DNA of 64,000 bases from Acidobacteriota bacterium (GTDB taxonomy: Bacteria > Acidobacteriota > Blastocatellia > Pyrinomonadales > Pyrinomonadaceae): positions 62,001-126,000 of the forward strand of contig JAFAVK010000023.1 in NCBI GenBank assembly GCA_019242475.1. The letters are read 5' to 3'. Every line of letters begins with the position of its first letter. Position 1 is the first letter of the stretch. Under the pieces are notes generated by a model. It ran no database searches, was not told where the DNA came from, and saw only the letters and a program-made list of their open reading frames with translations. The position numbers were made by a program, and so were the translations under genes. Of this stretch, positions 50,586-60,703 are shown piece by piece.

Positions 50586-53500
50586 ATGACCTCAGCCTCG
50601 CGCCCGCCGCAGAAGTTCCGCCTGACTGCCTCGACTGTCGCAAAGTTTTTCGCCAACCGCTGCGAACGTTACCTGAGGTGGAACACCGTCGCCACCGCCT
50701 TGCGTGGTAAACCGGGCATCGGGTGGAACGTGCCGAAGAAGGTGCGGGCGCACAGCCGCCCCGGCATCGCCCTGCTGATGCAGGCGGGGAACTTCTTCGA
50801 GGGCGACCACGTCGAGGCGCTGCTGGCCGAGCACAAAGACGGGCTGCTGACGGCGGGCGTCGAGCGCGACGAGACCGGTTGCAAGGTGAAGGAGCTGCCT
50901 TTCGACTCGTTCGCCGAAGCATTCCGCGCCGAGAGCCTCCCCCGCTTCGTCGCGCAGCTCGAAGTCGTGCTCGACGCCGGGCAGGAGGCGCGGCTGCTCG
51001 AACGCTTCGGGCTCGACGCGGCGCGCGTGACGCTCGGCCCCGCGCGCCCAGACCTGCTCGAAGTGCTCCCGCCCGCCGCCGACGGGGGAAAGACGCGTCT
51101 GCGCATCTGGGACTTCAAGGCGAGCCAGCAGGCGCGCCACGACCACTACGTTCAGGTCGCCTACTACTCCTTCGTCCTCGAACACGCCATCCGCGAGGCG
51201 GGGCTCCAGCACGTCGAAGTTGACACTGAGTTCGCCGTCATCCGCTCGCGCAAGGGCGCGGAGGAGTTCGAGCTGCGACCCTACCGTTTGGCCGTGGACG
51301 ACTTCCTGCGCAACCGCGCCCGCCCGCTCATGGAGACGCCGGCCGCCGACTCGCACTTCCACGTCACGGATCACTGCGCGATGTGCGAGTACATGGAGCA
51401 GTGCCGCGAAGAGGCGACGAGGACTTTCGACCTCTCGCGCGTCGCCTACATGAGTTCGGAGTCGAAGCGCCGTCTGCGCGGGCAGGGAGTCGGCACGCAC
51501 CGCGAGCTGGCGGGGTTGACCGACGCGAACAGAGTCGCGGAGATACAGACGCTCAGCCACGACCTCTCGCTCAACCTCGCGCGCTACGTCGCCACGGCGC
51601 AGACGCTCGAAGACGGAGTGCCGCGCCCGCTGCAAGCGACGACGCTACTGATGCCCCGCTACGAGAACGTGCGCGTCGTGCTCTCGGCGGAGCAGGACGC
51701 CGTGACCGGCACGTGCTTCGCGCTCGGCTTCAAGACCTACGAGGGGTGGGACGCGGAAGGGGGCAAGGCCGTCGGCGACGAGCGGGTCTTCGTCGCCCGC
51801 GGGCCGAATAGTGAGGCGCAAATCCTCCTTGACTTCCTGCGCGCGTTGAATGAACTGATGCGCCGGATTGACGCCGCCAACCGGGAAGTCCTGGCCGAGC
51901 CGCTCGACGACGCACCCGCGGTGCGCGCGGCGGCGGGCGCGCTGGCGCGCTGCGAGGAGGAGGCCGCCGAGTTCAGGCGCAGGTGCCCGCGGCTGCTCAA
52001 GGCGAACCCGCGCTACGAAGAACTGTCGGCCGAGAAGGGCGCATTGGCCGAGGCCGCCAGGCAGGCGAAGGCCGAGTTGAAAAAGGCGCAGTCGGACGCC
52101 CGCTGGGAGTTGAAGAAGCGCACGCGCTCGCTCCACTTCTACGTCTACGACACTATCGACCTCTTCGTCCTGCGGAGCCTCGTCGAGCGCCACCTCTTCA
52201 CGGGGGAGCGGCCCGAGCTGCTCGCGGAGATTACACACCTGCTGCGCCTCTTCCCGCCGCCGTCCGTGATGCAGGACGCCGAGACGTTCCGCACCATGCC
52301 CGGCACCGTCGTCACGCAGGTCTTGCGGACGATGGTCGCGCTGCCCGCGCCATACGTCTTCGACCTGCGGACGGTGTCCGAGATTTATCAGCCGACGGGC
52401 GCGGAGGGGGAGGAGAAGGGCTACACCTTCCGCCCGCGCTACGGCTTCGGCTGGGACTTCTCCAGCCAGGTGGCCTACGAGCGCATCCACGACGTGTGGA
52501 ACGGCGAGGCGTTCCGCCCCGACGCGCGCGACCCCTCGCGCGCGTATCCGCCCGAGGAGGTGCTGAGCCGGATTGAGGAGACGCTGAAGAGCAAGCTGCG
52601 CGCGACCGACTCGGTCATCCGCCGTCTCAAGCAGGACTTCGGCGCTGAAAGACTCCTGCTGCGCAAGGAGCCGTTCCTGCTCTACGGCGAGTTCGACCCG
52701 CTCAACTTCCGCACGCTCGAAGCCCTGCGCGCCTTCTCCATCCTCGAGACCTCTCTGGCCGAGCTGGCGGTCAAAGGGCTGCACTCTCTGCCGGTCGAAG
52801 ACCGCGCGGCGAAGTTCGTCTGCGTCCGCGGCCTCCGCCTCGTCCCCGGCGGCGGGCAGGAGGACGGCTCACTCTGGTTCACCTTCGACCCGGCCTGCAA
52901 AGATGTGAAGTTCGACGCGGGCGACTTCAACCTCGTGCTCACGCCCGAGGCGCGGCCCGAGACCCTCCTGAGCAGCGTGGACGGGAAGCTGTTCGAGAAC
53001 AACCTCTGGCGGGCCGCGCCCTTCAAGGTGACGCTCGAAGAGTACGACATGCGAAGCGACCCGCCGCGCGTGCGGCTGCGGCCCGAGAGCCCGGACAAGT
53101 TCGGCGAACATGTTGACCTCACGCAGCCGCTCGTGCTCGACCAGCTCTTCACGGACTTCACGCTTCAACGCGTCCTGACCGTGCTCGGCGAGCTACAGGA
53201 GAACCCGCAGAACGCACGACACGTCCACGACCTCCTGCGCGACGGCCGCGTGGGCGGGTGGGCGCAGGTCGTCGGCGATGTTGAGAAGGTCGAGAGGTCT
53301 TTGAGGCGGCGCATCGCGCGGGCGGGCAGAGACCCGCGCTCGCTCCTGAACGAGGGGCAGTGGCACGCGTGGCGCGGCGTCTTCACGGAGCCGCTCACGC
53401 TCATCTGGGGGCCGCCCGGCACCGGCAAGACGCACACGGTCGCGCACATCCTCGCCGGCTGCGCGCTCGCGGCCCAGCTCGAACAGAGGCCGCTGCGCGT

Positions 53501-54788
53501 CCTCGTCACCGCCTTCACGCACCACGCCATCGTCAACGTCTTGCGCAAGCTGGCGGAGCTGGCGAAGGAGTACGGCATCGGCGAGGAGACGCTCTGGCTC
53601 TTGAAGCTTGTCGGGAGCGGCAACGCGGCCGACGGCGAGCTGCCCGCGGGCGTGGGGCTGATCGCGGACGAGGATTTAGAGGGCTGCTTACAGCAGCCGC
53701 CGTCGTGTGTCGTCGCCGGGGCGACCGTGTGGAGCATTTATAAGGCCATGAAGAAGTCGGGCGGCGTCACGCGCGAGTGGTTCGACGTGGTGCTCGTGGA
53801 CGAGGCTTCGCAGATGCGCCTGCCCGACGCGCTCGTCGCCTTCGGCGCGAGCAGGCCGCGCTCGAACATCATCCTCGCCGGCGACGACATGCAGCTGCCC
53901 CCCATCATCCACGGCGAGTACCCGGAGGAGCACGAGCACATGCTCAGCTCGGTCTTCGCCTTCATGCGCCGTCAGGTCGAGGCGGCCGACCGGGCCGAGC
54001 CGGGCGTCGAGGCGCGCACCATCTTCCAGCTCGAAGAGAACTTCCGCATGAACGAGCCGCTGACGGCCTACCCGCGCGGCGCACTCTACCGCGGGCGCTT
54101 CCGCTCGACGCGCCCCGGCATCAGAATCAGCACCGACCCGGCGATTGACGTTGCGAGCGAGGAGTTGATTGATATACTCCTGCACCCGGAGCGGCCCGCG
54201 GTGCTCTGCTGGTACGACCCGCCACGCAGCTTCACCGCGCGCAACCCCCTTGAGGCGGAGTTGATCGCGCTGCTCGCCGACGCGCTCGGCCGGACGCTTT
54301 TACGGCAGGGTAAAGACGGGACGCCACGGCCCTACACGCCGCAGGAGTTCGTGCGGCACGGCCTGGCCGTGCTCTCGCCGCACCGCGCGCAGAACAGCGC
54401 CATCCGGCGGGCGCTCTCGCAACGCGGCTTCGGCTCGGCGGGGAGGCCGATGCCGCTCGTGGACACGGTCGAGAAGATGCAGGGCAAGGAGCGCGAGGTG
54501 ATCCTCGTCTCCTACGGCGTGGCCGACGAGGAGTACGCGACCGCCGAGGCCCGGTTCCTCCTCAGCCGCAACCGCTTCAACGTCGCGGCGACGCGCGCCG
54601 AGCGCAAGCTCGTCGTCCTCTGTTCAAGCGCCGTGCTCGACGCCGTGCCGACCGACCGGCGCACGCTGCTCGACGCGATGATGCTCAAGGAGTTCCGCCA
54701 GTACTGCTCCGACGGCCGCGTGCAGGTGCCCTTCGCCTCGGCGGAGGCCGGCGAGGTGTTGCTCAACGTCCAGTGGAGGGGGTTCTGA
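50586..54788 (+). CDS. Cas4-like Fe-S nuclease fused to an SF1 (Dna2/UPF1-like) helicase
   Basis: A 1400-residue protein. The N-terminal part is a PD-(D/E)XK nuclease: D156 in ARPDLLEVL, D176 and K178 in RIWDFKAS, then a Gln/Tyr helix (VQVAYYSFVLEHAI). Four cysteines, C26 in ANRCERYLRW and C264, C267, C273 in CAMCEYMEQC, match the one-plus-three Fe-S cluster pattern of Cas4, AddB and Dna2 nucleases. The C-terminal part is an SF1 helicase: GPPGTGKTHT (about 942-951), VVLVDEASQM, LEENFRMN, VDTVEKMQGKEREVILVSYG and FNVAATRAERKLVVL. Between lies about 600 residues of unassigned sequence with a coiled-coil segment near 450-540. It heads a three-gene operon. AAAGGAG precedes the ATG. Confidence 0.88.
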   Translation: MTSASRPPQKFRLTASTVAKFFANRCERYLRWNTVATALRGKPGIGWNVPKKVRAHSRPGIALLMQAGNFFEGDHVEALLAEHKDGLLTAGVERDETGCKVKELPFDSFAEAFRAESLPRFVAQLEVVLDAGQEARLLERFGLDAARVTLGPARPDLLEVLPPAADGGKTRLRIWDFKASQQARHDHYVQVAYYSFVLEHAIREAGLQHVEVDTEFAVIRSRKGAEEFELRPYRLAVDDFLRNRARPLMETPAADSHFHVTDHCAMCEYMEQCREEATRTFDLSRVAYMSSESKRRLRGQGVGTHRELAGLTDANRVAEIQTLSHDLSLNLARYVATAQTLEDGVPRPLQATTLLMPRYENVRVVLSAEQDAVTGTCFALGFKTYEGWDAEGGKAVGDERVFVARGPNSEAQILLDFLRALNELMRRIDAANREVLAEPLDDAPAVRAAAGALARCEEEAAEFRRRCPRLLKANPRYEELSAEKGALAEAARQAKAELKKAQSDARWELKKRTRSLHFYVYDTIDLFVLRSLVERHLFTGERPELLAEITHLLRLFPPPSVMQDAETFRTMPGTVVTQVLRTMVALPAPYVFDLRTVSEIYQPTGAEGEEKGYTFRPRYGFGWDFSSQVAYERIHDVWNGEAFRPDARDPSRAYPPEEVLSRIEETLKSKLRATDSVIRRLKQDFGAERLLLRKEPFLLYGEFDPLNFRTLEALRAFSILETSLAELAVKGLHSLPVEDRAAKFVCVRGLRLVPGGGQEDGSLWFTFDPACKDVKFDAGDFNLVLTPEARPETLLSSVDGKLFENNLWRAAPFKVTLEEYDMRSDPPRVRLRPESPDKFGEHVDLTQPLVLDQLFTDFTLQRVLTVLGELQENPQNARHVHDLLRDGRVGGWAQVVGDVEKVERSLRRRIARAGRDPRSLLNEGQWHAWRGVFTEPLTLIWGPPGTGKTHTVAHILAGCALAAQLEQRPLRVLVTAFTHHAIVNVLRKLAELAKEYGIGEETLWLLKLVGSGNAADGELPAGVGLIADEDLEGCLQQPPSCVVAGATVWSIYKAMKKSGGVTREWFDVVLVDEASQMRLPDALVAFGASRPRSNIILAGDDMQLPPIIHGEYPEEHEHMLSSVFAFMRRQVEAADRAEPGVEARTIFQLEENFRMNEPLTAYPRGALYRGRFRSTRPGIRISTDPAIDVASEELIDILLHPERPAVLCWYDPPRSFTARNPLEAELIALLADALGRTLLRQGKDGTPRPYTPQEFVRHGLAVLSPHRAQNSAIRRALSQRGFGSAGRPMPLVDTVEKMQGKEREVILVSYGVADEEYATAEARFLLSRNRFNVAATRAERKLVVLCSSAVLDAVPTDRRTLLDAMMLKEFRQYCSDGRVQVPFASAEAGEVLLNVQWRGF

Positions 54789-54825
54789 AACGACCGGCCT
54801 GCTGCCGCCCGCGCGCCGAAACTTC

Positions 54826-55788
54826 ATGCCCACGCCCGACGACATGAAAGGCAGCCCGGCGCGCCCGCGCAGGGCGCTCGCGCGCCGCAACGTCTCAATC
54901 CTCTCGCCGCTGCGCTACCCCGGCGGCAAGAAACGCCTGGCCGGTTACATCGCGGCGGCCATCCGCCTCAACGGGCTGCGCCCGAAGCTCTTCGTCGAGC
55001 CCTTCGCGGGCGGCGCGAGCGTCGCGCTGCAACTCTTAAACGACGGGCTGGTGGAGCGGATCGCCCTCGGCGAGAAAGACCCCCTGCTCGCCTCATTCTG
55101 GAAGACGGTCTTCAACGACCACGAGTGGCTCATCCGGGCCTTGCGCGACACGGAGCCGACGCTCGCCAACTGGGATCGCTTTAAGCACGGCCCCCACCGC
55201 GACGACCGTCGCCGCGCCCTCGCCTGCATCTTCCTCAACCGCACCAGCTTCTCGGGCATCATCGCGCCGGGCGCCGGGCCGGTGGGCGGGCGCGCGCAAA
55301 CTTCCCGGTACACACTCGGGTGCCGCTACTCGGTCGAAACGCTTACGCGGCGCATCGAGCAGGCGGCGGCACTCTCCGGCCGCGTGCTCTTCGTCAACCA
55401 CGGCGACTGGCGGCACACCCTGCGCCGCGTCAAGGCGCGGAAGTTCGAAACGGGCGAAGTCCTCTACTACTTCGACCCGCCCTTCTATTACAAGGCCGAC
55501 AAGCTCTACCGCTTCTACTTCGACGGCGCGGAGCACCGGAGACTGCACGACGCGCTGGGCGGGTTGGGGCAGCCCTGGCTTCTCAGTTACGACGCGGCCC
55601 GGCCGATCATCGAGATGTATGCCGAGAACGGCATCGGCCCGAAGCGCGTCGAGCTGCTGTATTCGGCGGCCAACTCCGAAAAGCCTGCCGAGACGCACGA
55701 GTTGATCGTGACGAGTCTCCCGAAGCTTCCGGGGTCGAGGCGCCTGTGGAGGACGGCGGACGAATGGAAGTCCGCCAGAAGATTTTAA
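54826..55788 (+). CDS. D12-class N6-adenine DNA methyltransferase (Dam-like)
   Basis: 320 residues. Motifs of the D12 class are LRYPGGKKRLAGYI (N-terminal AdoMet-binding loop), LFVEPFAGGASVAL (FxGG), IFLNRTSFSGII and the catalytic DPPFYYKADKLYRFYF, where most members have DPPY. The methyltransferase would modify adenines, giving self-DNA protection if it works with neighbouring nucleases. It starts 37 nt after the helicase stop and ends 22 nt before the next gene, so the three are one transcription unit. An ATG at 54844 is an alternative start. Confidence 0.88.
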   Translation: MPTPDDMKGSPARPRRALARRNVSILSPLRYPGGKKRLAGYIAAAIRLNGLRPKLFVEPFAGGASVALQLLNDGLVERIALGEKDPLLASFWKTVFNDHEWLIRALRDTEPTLANWDRFKHGPHRDDRRRALACIFLNRTSFSGIIAPGAGPVGGRAQTSRYTLGCRYSVETLTRRIEQAAALSGRVLFVNHGDWRHTLRRVKARKFETGEVLYYFDPPFYYKADKLYRFYFDGAEHRRLHDALGGLGQPWLLSYDAARPIIEMYAENGIGPKRVELLYSAANSEKPAETHELIVTSLPKLPGSRRLWRTADEWKSARRF

Positions 55789-55810
55789 AAGGGGACGGTA
55801 AAAGAATTTC

Positions 55811-58800
55811 ATGAGCGCAGACGAGTCGAAAGTGTCGGGCAGTCCGGCCGGAGCCGCCGAAACGCCCCGGGGCCGGGAGGAAGAGCGGGTCGCGGCGACC
55901 ATCGGCAACTGGAAGAGAAAACTCCTCGACGTGAGCAAGCGCAACCGCGCCCTCAACTTCAAGCCGAACAAGGTCACGACCGTCGCCGTCATGGACGAGC
56001 AGCCGGCGGAGGTGTTCCGCCTCCTGTACCTGCGCGAGGGGCAGATGCGCTTCCTGCCCGCGCCGCCGAAGGCAGAGGAGACGCAACCCCCGACCGCCGC
56101 GCCCGCGACGACTCCCGACGCCGTCGCCGATGAAGGTTCAGAAGACTACGGCCCGTCGCCCGACTTCATCCCCTACGTGACCGCCGAACTGGACGCGCGG
56201 CACACGGACGAGTTTCTGCAAACAGCCGCGACCGCGGAAGACCTCGACAAGTCGCTCCGGCGCATCGCCGACCAGGCGCAGGTGAGCCTCGAAGAGCAGG
56301 GCGTCAACACGCTCTTCCTCGCGCTCGGGATGCTGCATTACAAGGAGTCCACGGCGTCGCAGGAGGTGTTCCGCGCGCCCCTGGTGCTGCTGCCCGTCTC
56401 TTTGCAGCGCAAGAGCGCGCGCGCCGGCTACACCCTCGGCGCGACCGACGACGACCCACTCGTCAACCCCGCGCTGGCCGAGCACCTGCGGCGCTCCTTC
56501 GGCATCACGCTGCCTGAACTCCCCGACCTCACGAACCTGCCCGAGCAGTACGACCTGCAACAGCTCTTCGCCGAGACGGCCGAGGCGGTCAGAGGGCAGG
56601 ACGGGTGGCACGTGAAGACGGACATCGCCCTCTCCTTCTTCTCGTTCCAGAAGTTCGTCATGTACAAAGACCTCGAAGTGAACGCCGACGCCTTCGGCGC
56701 GCACCCGCTCGTCCGCCAGATCATCCTGCGCAGCGGCAGCAGCCTGCGCGCTCTGCCGGATGAAGTCCGCGCAGCTGAGCTGGACATGGAGTTCCCGCCC
56801 GAACGCACGGCGCAGGTCGTCAACGCCGATTCGAGCCAGCTCCGCGCGATCCTCGCCGTCTCGCGCCGACACGACCTCGTGCTCGAAGGCCCGCCGGGCA
56901 CGGGCAAGTCGCAGACGATCACCAACCTCATCGCGCAGGCGCTCTCCGAGGGCAAGTCGGTGCTCTTCGTCGCCGAGAAGATGGCCGCGCTCGAAGTCGT
57001 CCACGGCCGCCTGGTCGAGGCGGGCCTCGGCGAGTTCTGCCTTGAGCTGCACTCGACGAAGGCGAACAAGCGCGCCGTGATGCAGGAGCTCGCCTCCGCG
57101 CTCGACGCCTCGCTCCAGCGGCCGCGCGTCGAAGAGTCTGCGACCGCGCGCATCGGTGCCGTGCGCGACGAGCTGACCGCCTACGCGCGCGCCTTGCACG
57201 AGCCTTTCGGCGCGCTCGGCAGCTCGCCGTATCAAGCCTACGGCGAGCTGGAAAGGGTTCTCGCCGCGCCGAAGCTCAGGCTCGCGCGCGGGGTCGAAGC
57301 CGTGACGCGCGAGGAGCTGGAGGGGGCCGAAAGAGACCTGCGCGACCTGGCCGAAGCCGCGCAGCCGGTCGGGAATCCTTCCGCCCACCCGTGGCGCGAC
57401 ACGACGCGCGCCTTCTATTCGGAGCAAGACCTGGACGACGCGCGCGAGCTGCTCGACTCTTTACGCGCCCGCCTCGCACGGGTCTTGGAGTTGGCGGCGC
57501 GGGCACAGGCCGACTTCAGCCTGCCGCCGATCAGCACCTTCGCCGAGGTGCGCGCCGCCGCGTCCGTCGCCGCCCTGATGGCACGCTCCCCCGGCGCGCC
57601 GCTCGCGGTGCTTCAGAGTGAAGCTTGGAACTCCCCGCCGCGCGCGGCGGTCGAGGCCGTCGCCCGAGGCCGCGCGCTGAGGGCTCTGCGCGAAGAGGTC
57701 GAGGCCAAGTTCGACGCGCGCGTCCTGGACGAAGAGCACGCGGGAGAGATCGAGTTCGTCGAGGCGAAGGAGCAGAGCCCGTTGCGCTTCCTCAACTTCC
57801 TGAGCGGACGCTTCCGCGCGGTCAGGGGGCGCTGGCTCGGCTACCGCCTTCCTTCTTACCAGGCGACGCTGCTCGGGCAGGCCGCGGACATGCGCAAGGT
57901 CGAGGCGCTGCGCCGCGAGCGCGAGCGCCTCGCGGCCGAAGATGCTCGGGCGCGCGACCTCTTCGGCGCGCTCTGGCAGGGAGAGGCGTCCGACTGGGAC
58001 GCCCTCGACACGTACATCAAATGGGTCGTCGAGTTCCGCGGCGCGTGCGTCGCGAGCGGACTGCGCGAACAGGTGCTCGCCGTCGCCTCGCGCCCGCACC
58101 CTGATGTGTCCGTCGTCGAACGCCTGCGCGACGAGTCGGACGGAGCGCAGAAGCTTTTGGACGAGCTGCGCGCTCACGTCGGCTGGCCGGGCGACTACTT
58201 GAGAGATGCGCCGCTAGAAGAGATCGGGGGGCGCGTCGAGGCGCTCTTCCAGAACCTGCACCTCGCGCCGCGTTGGGCCGCGTTCGAGCAGGCGCGTGCG
58301 AAGGTCGCGGCGGGGCTGGCCGCGGAGCTGCTCGACGCCGGCATGCGCGGCGAGGTCGCGTTCCCCGACCTCGCGGCAGCGTTCCGCCGCGCCTTCCTGC
58401 AACGCTGGCTCGGCGAAGTCGTGCAGCGGCGCGAGCCGCTGCTGCGCTTCAACACGCTCACGCACGAGCAGCGCGTCGCGGAGTTTCGCGCGCTCGACGA
58501 GAGGGTGCTGGTCGAGAATCGCGCGGAACTCGTGCGGCGTCTGCGCGACCGCGTGCAGGCGAGCTTGCGCACGCCGGAGGCCGTCGAGGGCCTCCGCTTC
58601 CTCCGCCCGCAGCTCACGCGGCAGAGGGGCTTGAGCCCTTTGCGGACGACCTTCCAAAGGTCTTACGCGGCGATCCGCGCCATCAAGCCCGTCTTCCTGA
58701 TGAGCCCACTCACGGCGGCGCAGTTGCTCGACGGCAAGGCGCAGGGATTCGACCTCGTCATCTTCGACGAGGCGAGCCAACTGCCCGCGGAGGACGCGGT

Positions 58801-60676
58801 CGGGGCCATCGCGCGCGGCCGGCAGCTCGTGGTCGTCGGCGACCCGAAGCAGCTCCCGCCCACGAACTTCTTCTCCGTGATGAGCGGCACGGTGGCCGCG
58901 CCTGTGGGAGATGACGGGACGCCCCTGTTCGAGGATAGCGAGAGCATCCTCGAAGAGTTCGCCGGCTCAGGCGCGCCGATGACGCGCCTGAAGTGGCACT
59001 ACCGCAGCGCACACGAGTCGCTCATCAACTTCTCGAACGTCAGCTTCTACGACTCAGACCTCTACACCTTCCCCAGCGTGGAGACCGACAGCCAGCACGC
59101 GGGGCTCTCGTTCGAGTACGTGGCCGACGGCGTCTACGAGGGCAAGGGGCTGAACCTGAAGGAGGCCCGCCGCGTGGCCGACGCCGTCATGCGCTTCGCC
59201 AAAGAACAGGCGGCGGGCAAGGGGCGCGGCGGGCCGGAACTGTCGCTCGGAGTCGGCACCTTCAACCTGCGCCAGCAGCTCGCGGTGCAGGACGAGCTCG
59301 AAGTCCGGCGGCGGCAAGACCCGAGCGTCGAATGGTTCTTCGCGCGCGCGCGGCGCGAGCCCTTCTTCGTCAAGAACCTTGAGAACATACAGGGCGACGA
59401 GCGCGACGTCATCTTCCTCAGCGTCACGTACGCGAAGGACGCCGCGGGCGTGCTCCGCTACAACTTCGGCCCGCTGAACGGCGAGAACGGCTGGCGCAGG
59501 TTGAACGTCCTGACGACGCGCGCGCGGCAGGGCATGCGCGTCTTCTCCTCGATGAAGGGCGACGAGATCAACCCGGCGCACGCCGCCTCGCAGGGGCCGC
59601 AGTTGCTGCGCAGCTTCCTCCTCTACGCCGAGCGCGGGCGGCTCGACTCCACGACAGCCTCCGCCGCCGCCGAGACCGAATCGCCCTTCGAGCGCGAGGT
59701 CTTCACGGAGCTGACGCGGCGCGGCCTGACACTCCAGCCGCAGGTCGGCGTCGCGGGCTACCGGATAGATTTCGGCGTGCGCGACGAGGAGATGCCCGGC
59801 CGCTACCTCTGCGGCATCGAGTGCGACGGGGCGGCCTACCACTCGTCCGAGACCGCGCGCGACCGCGACCGCCTCCGCCAGCAGGTGCTCGAAGCGCGCG
59901 GCTGGACGATTCACAGGCTGTGGTCAACCGACTGGTTCAAAGACCGCGCCGGGCAGATCGAGCGGCTGCTCGGACTCGTCGAGGAGACGCGGCGCAAGGC
60001 GCGCGAAGACCGTGCGGCCGAGGCGGAGGCACGCGAGCGGCTCGCCGCGCTCGAACAGGAGGAGGCGCGGCTGGCTCAGGAAGAAGGCTCGAATAATGCT
60101 CCGGCGCAAAGCACGGCGGCGCACACCACGCCCGCCGCGGAGCCTTACGTCTTCGCCGAGACGCCGCCCCTCTACGCCGGTCAAGACTTCCACGCCGCGC
60201 CCGCGGCGTTCATCGGCCGCGCGATTGAAGACGCCGCTCGTGTGGAAGCGCCGCTGCACATCAGAGACCTGGCGGCCCGCGTCGTCGCGCTGTGGGGGTA
60301 CGAGCAGGTGAGTTCAAAGATGCTGGCGCGCGTCCGCGCCGTCGCCGAAGAGGGCGCGCGGCAGGGGCGCATCGGCCTGCGTGGAGACTTCGTCTATCGA
60401 ACCGACGAGGCGGGGGCGGTCGCGGTGCGTTCGCGCGCGGGCACGAAGATTCCGCCGGAGCGCATCTCGCCGGAAGAGTACCGGGCCGCCGTCCTGCTGG
60501 TGCTGCGGGCGGGCGACGGCGTCGAACGCAGGGCGCTGACGAATGCCGCCCGCTCCCTCTTCGGCTTCGGCCGCACGGGGACGAACCTCGACTCGCACAT
60601 CGGCGCCGCCATCGACGAGTTACTCGCGGCCGAGGTCATCGGCGAGGGCAGCACGGGGCTCTCTCTGCGGGCGTAA
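55811..60676 (+). CDS. DUF4011-helicase-Vsr-like-DUF3320 protein (Hhe-like)
   Basis: A 1621-residue protein with the architecture of the Hhe defence protein. An N-terminal DUF4011 domain (NWKRKLLDVSKRNRALNFKP) is followed by an SF1 helicase: Walker A at 360-367 (GPPGTGKSQT), VIFDEASQLPAEDAVG (about 982-997), GDPKQLPPTNFF, LKWHYRSAHESLINF, IQGDERDVIFLSVTY and LNVLTTRARQGMRVF. The Vsr-like PD-(D/E)XK nuclease (about 1291-1385) has SPFEREVFTEL, YRIDFGV and GIECDGAAYHSSE with HRLWSTDWF. DUF3320 follows near 1460-1520. A role in attacking invading DNA is inferred from experimentally studied homologues of this architecture. Confidence 0.9.
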   Translation: MSADESKVSGSPAGAAETPRGREEERVAATIGNWKRKLLDVSKRNRALNFKPNKVTTVAVMDEQPAEVFRLLYLREGQMRFLPAPPKAEETQPPTAAPATTPDAVADEGSEDYGPSPDFIPYVTAELDARHTDEFLQTAATAEDLDKSLRRIADQAQVSLEEQGVNTLFLALGMLHYKESTASQEVFRAPLVLLPVSLQRKSARAGYTLGATDDDPLVNPALAEHLRRSFGITLPELPDLTNLPEQYDLQQLFAETAEAVRGQDGWHVKTDIALSFFSFQKFVMYKDLEVNADAFGAHPLVRQIILRSGSSLRALPDEVRAAELDMEFPPERTAQVVNADSSQLRAILAVSRRHDLVLEGPPGTGKSQTITNLIAQALSEGKSVLFVAEKMAALEVVHGRLVEAGLGEFCLELHSTKANKRAVMQELASALDASLQRPRVEESATARIGAVRDELTAYARALHEPFGALGSSPYQAYGELERVLAAPKLRLARGVEAVTREELEGAERDLRDLAEAAQPVGNPSAHPWRDTTRAFYSEQDLDDARELLDSLRARLARVLELAARAQADFSLPPISTFAEVRAAASVAALMARSPGAPLAVLQSEAWNSPPRAAVEAVARGRALRALREEVEAKFDARVLDEEHAGEIEFVEAKEQSPLRFLNFLSGRFRAVRGRWLGYRLPSYQATLLGQAADMRKVEALRRERERLAAEDARARDLFGALWQGEASDWDALDTYIKWVVEFRGACVASGLREQVLAVASRPHPDVSVVERLRDESDGAQKLLDELRAHVGWPGDYLRDAPLEEIGGRVEALFQNLHLAPRWAAFEQARAKVAAGLAAELLDAGMRGEVAFPDLAAAFRRAFLQRWLGEVVQRREPLLRFNTLTHEQRVAEFRALDERVLVENRAELVRRLRDRVQASLRTPEAVEGLRFLRPQLTRQRGLSPLRTTFQRSYAAIRAIKPVFLMSPLTAAQLLDGKAQGFDLVIFDEASQLPAEDAVGAIARGRQLVVVGDPKQLPPTNFFSVMSGTVAAPVGDDGTPLFEDSESILEEFAGSGAPMTRLKWHYRSAHESLINFSNVSFYDSDLYTFPSVETDSQHAGLSFEYVADGVYEGKGLNLKEARRVADAVMRFAKEQAAGKGRGGPELSLGVGTFNLRQQLAVQDELEVRRRQDPSVEWFFARARREPFFVKNLENIQGDERDVIFLSVTYAKDAAGVLRYNFGPLNGENGWRRLNVLTTRARQGMRVFSSMKGDEINPAHAASQGPQLLRSFLLYAERGRLDSTTASAAAETESPFEREVFTELTRRGLTLQPQVGVAGYRIDFGVRDEEMPGRYLCGIECDGAAYHSSETARDRDRLRQQVLEARGWTIHRLWSTDWFKDRAGQIERLLGLVEETRRKAREDRAAEAEARERLAALEQEEARLAQEEGSNNAPAQSTAAHTTPAAEPYVFAETPPLYAGQDFHAAPAAFIGRAIEDAARVEAPLHIRDLAARVVALWGYEQVSSKMLARVRAVAEEGARQGRIGLRGDFVYRTDEAGAVAVRSRAGTKIPPERISPEEYRAAVLLVLRAGDGVERRALTNAARSLFGFGRTGTNLDSHIGAAIDELLAAEVIGEGSTGLSLRA

Positions 60677-60703
60677 GCCTCGGCGGGCAAGCGGAGTTAG
60701 CAA

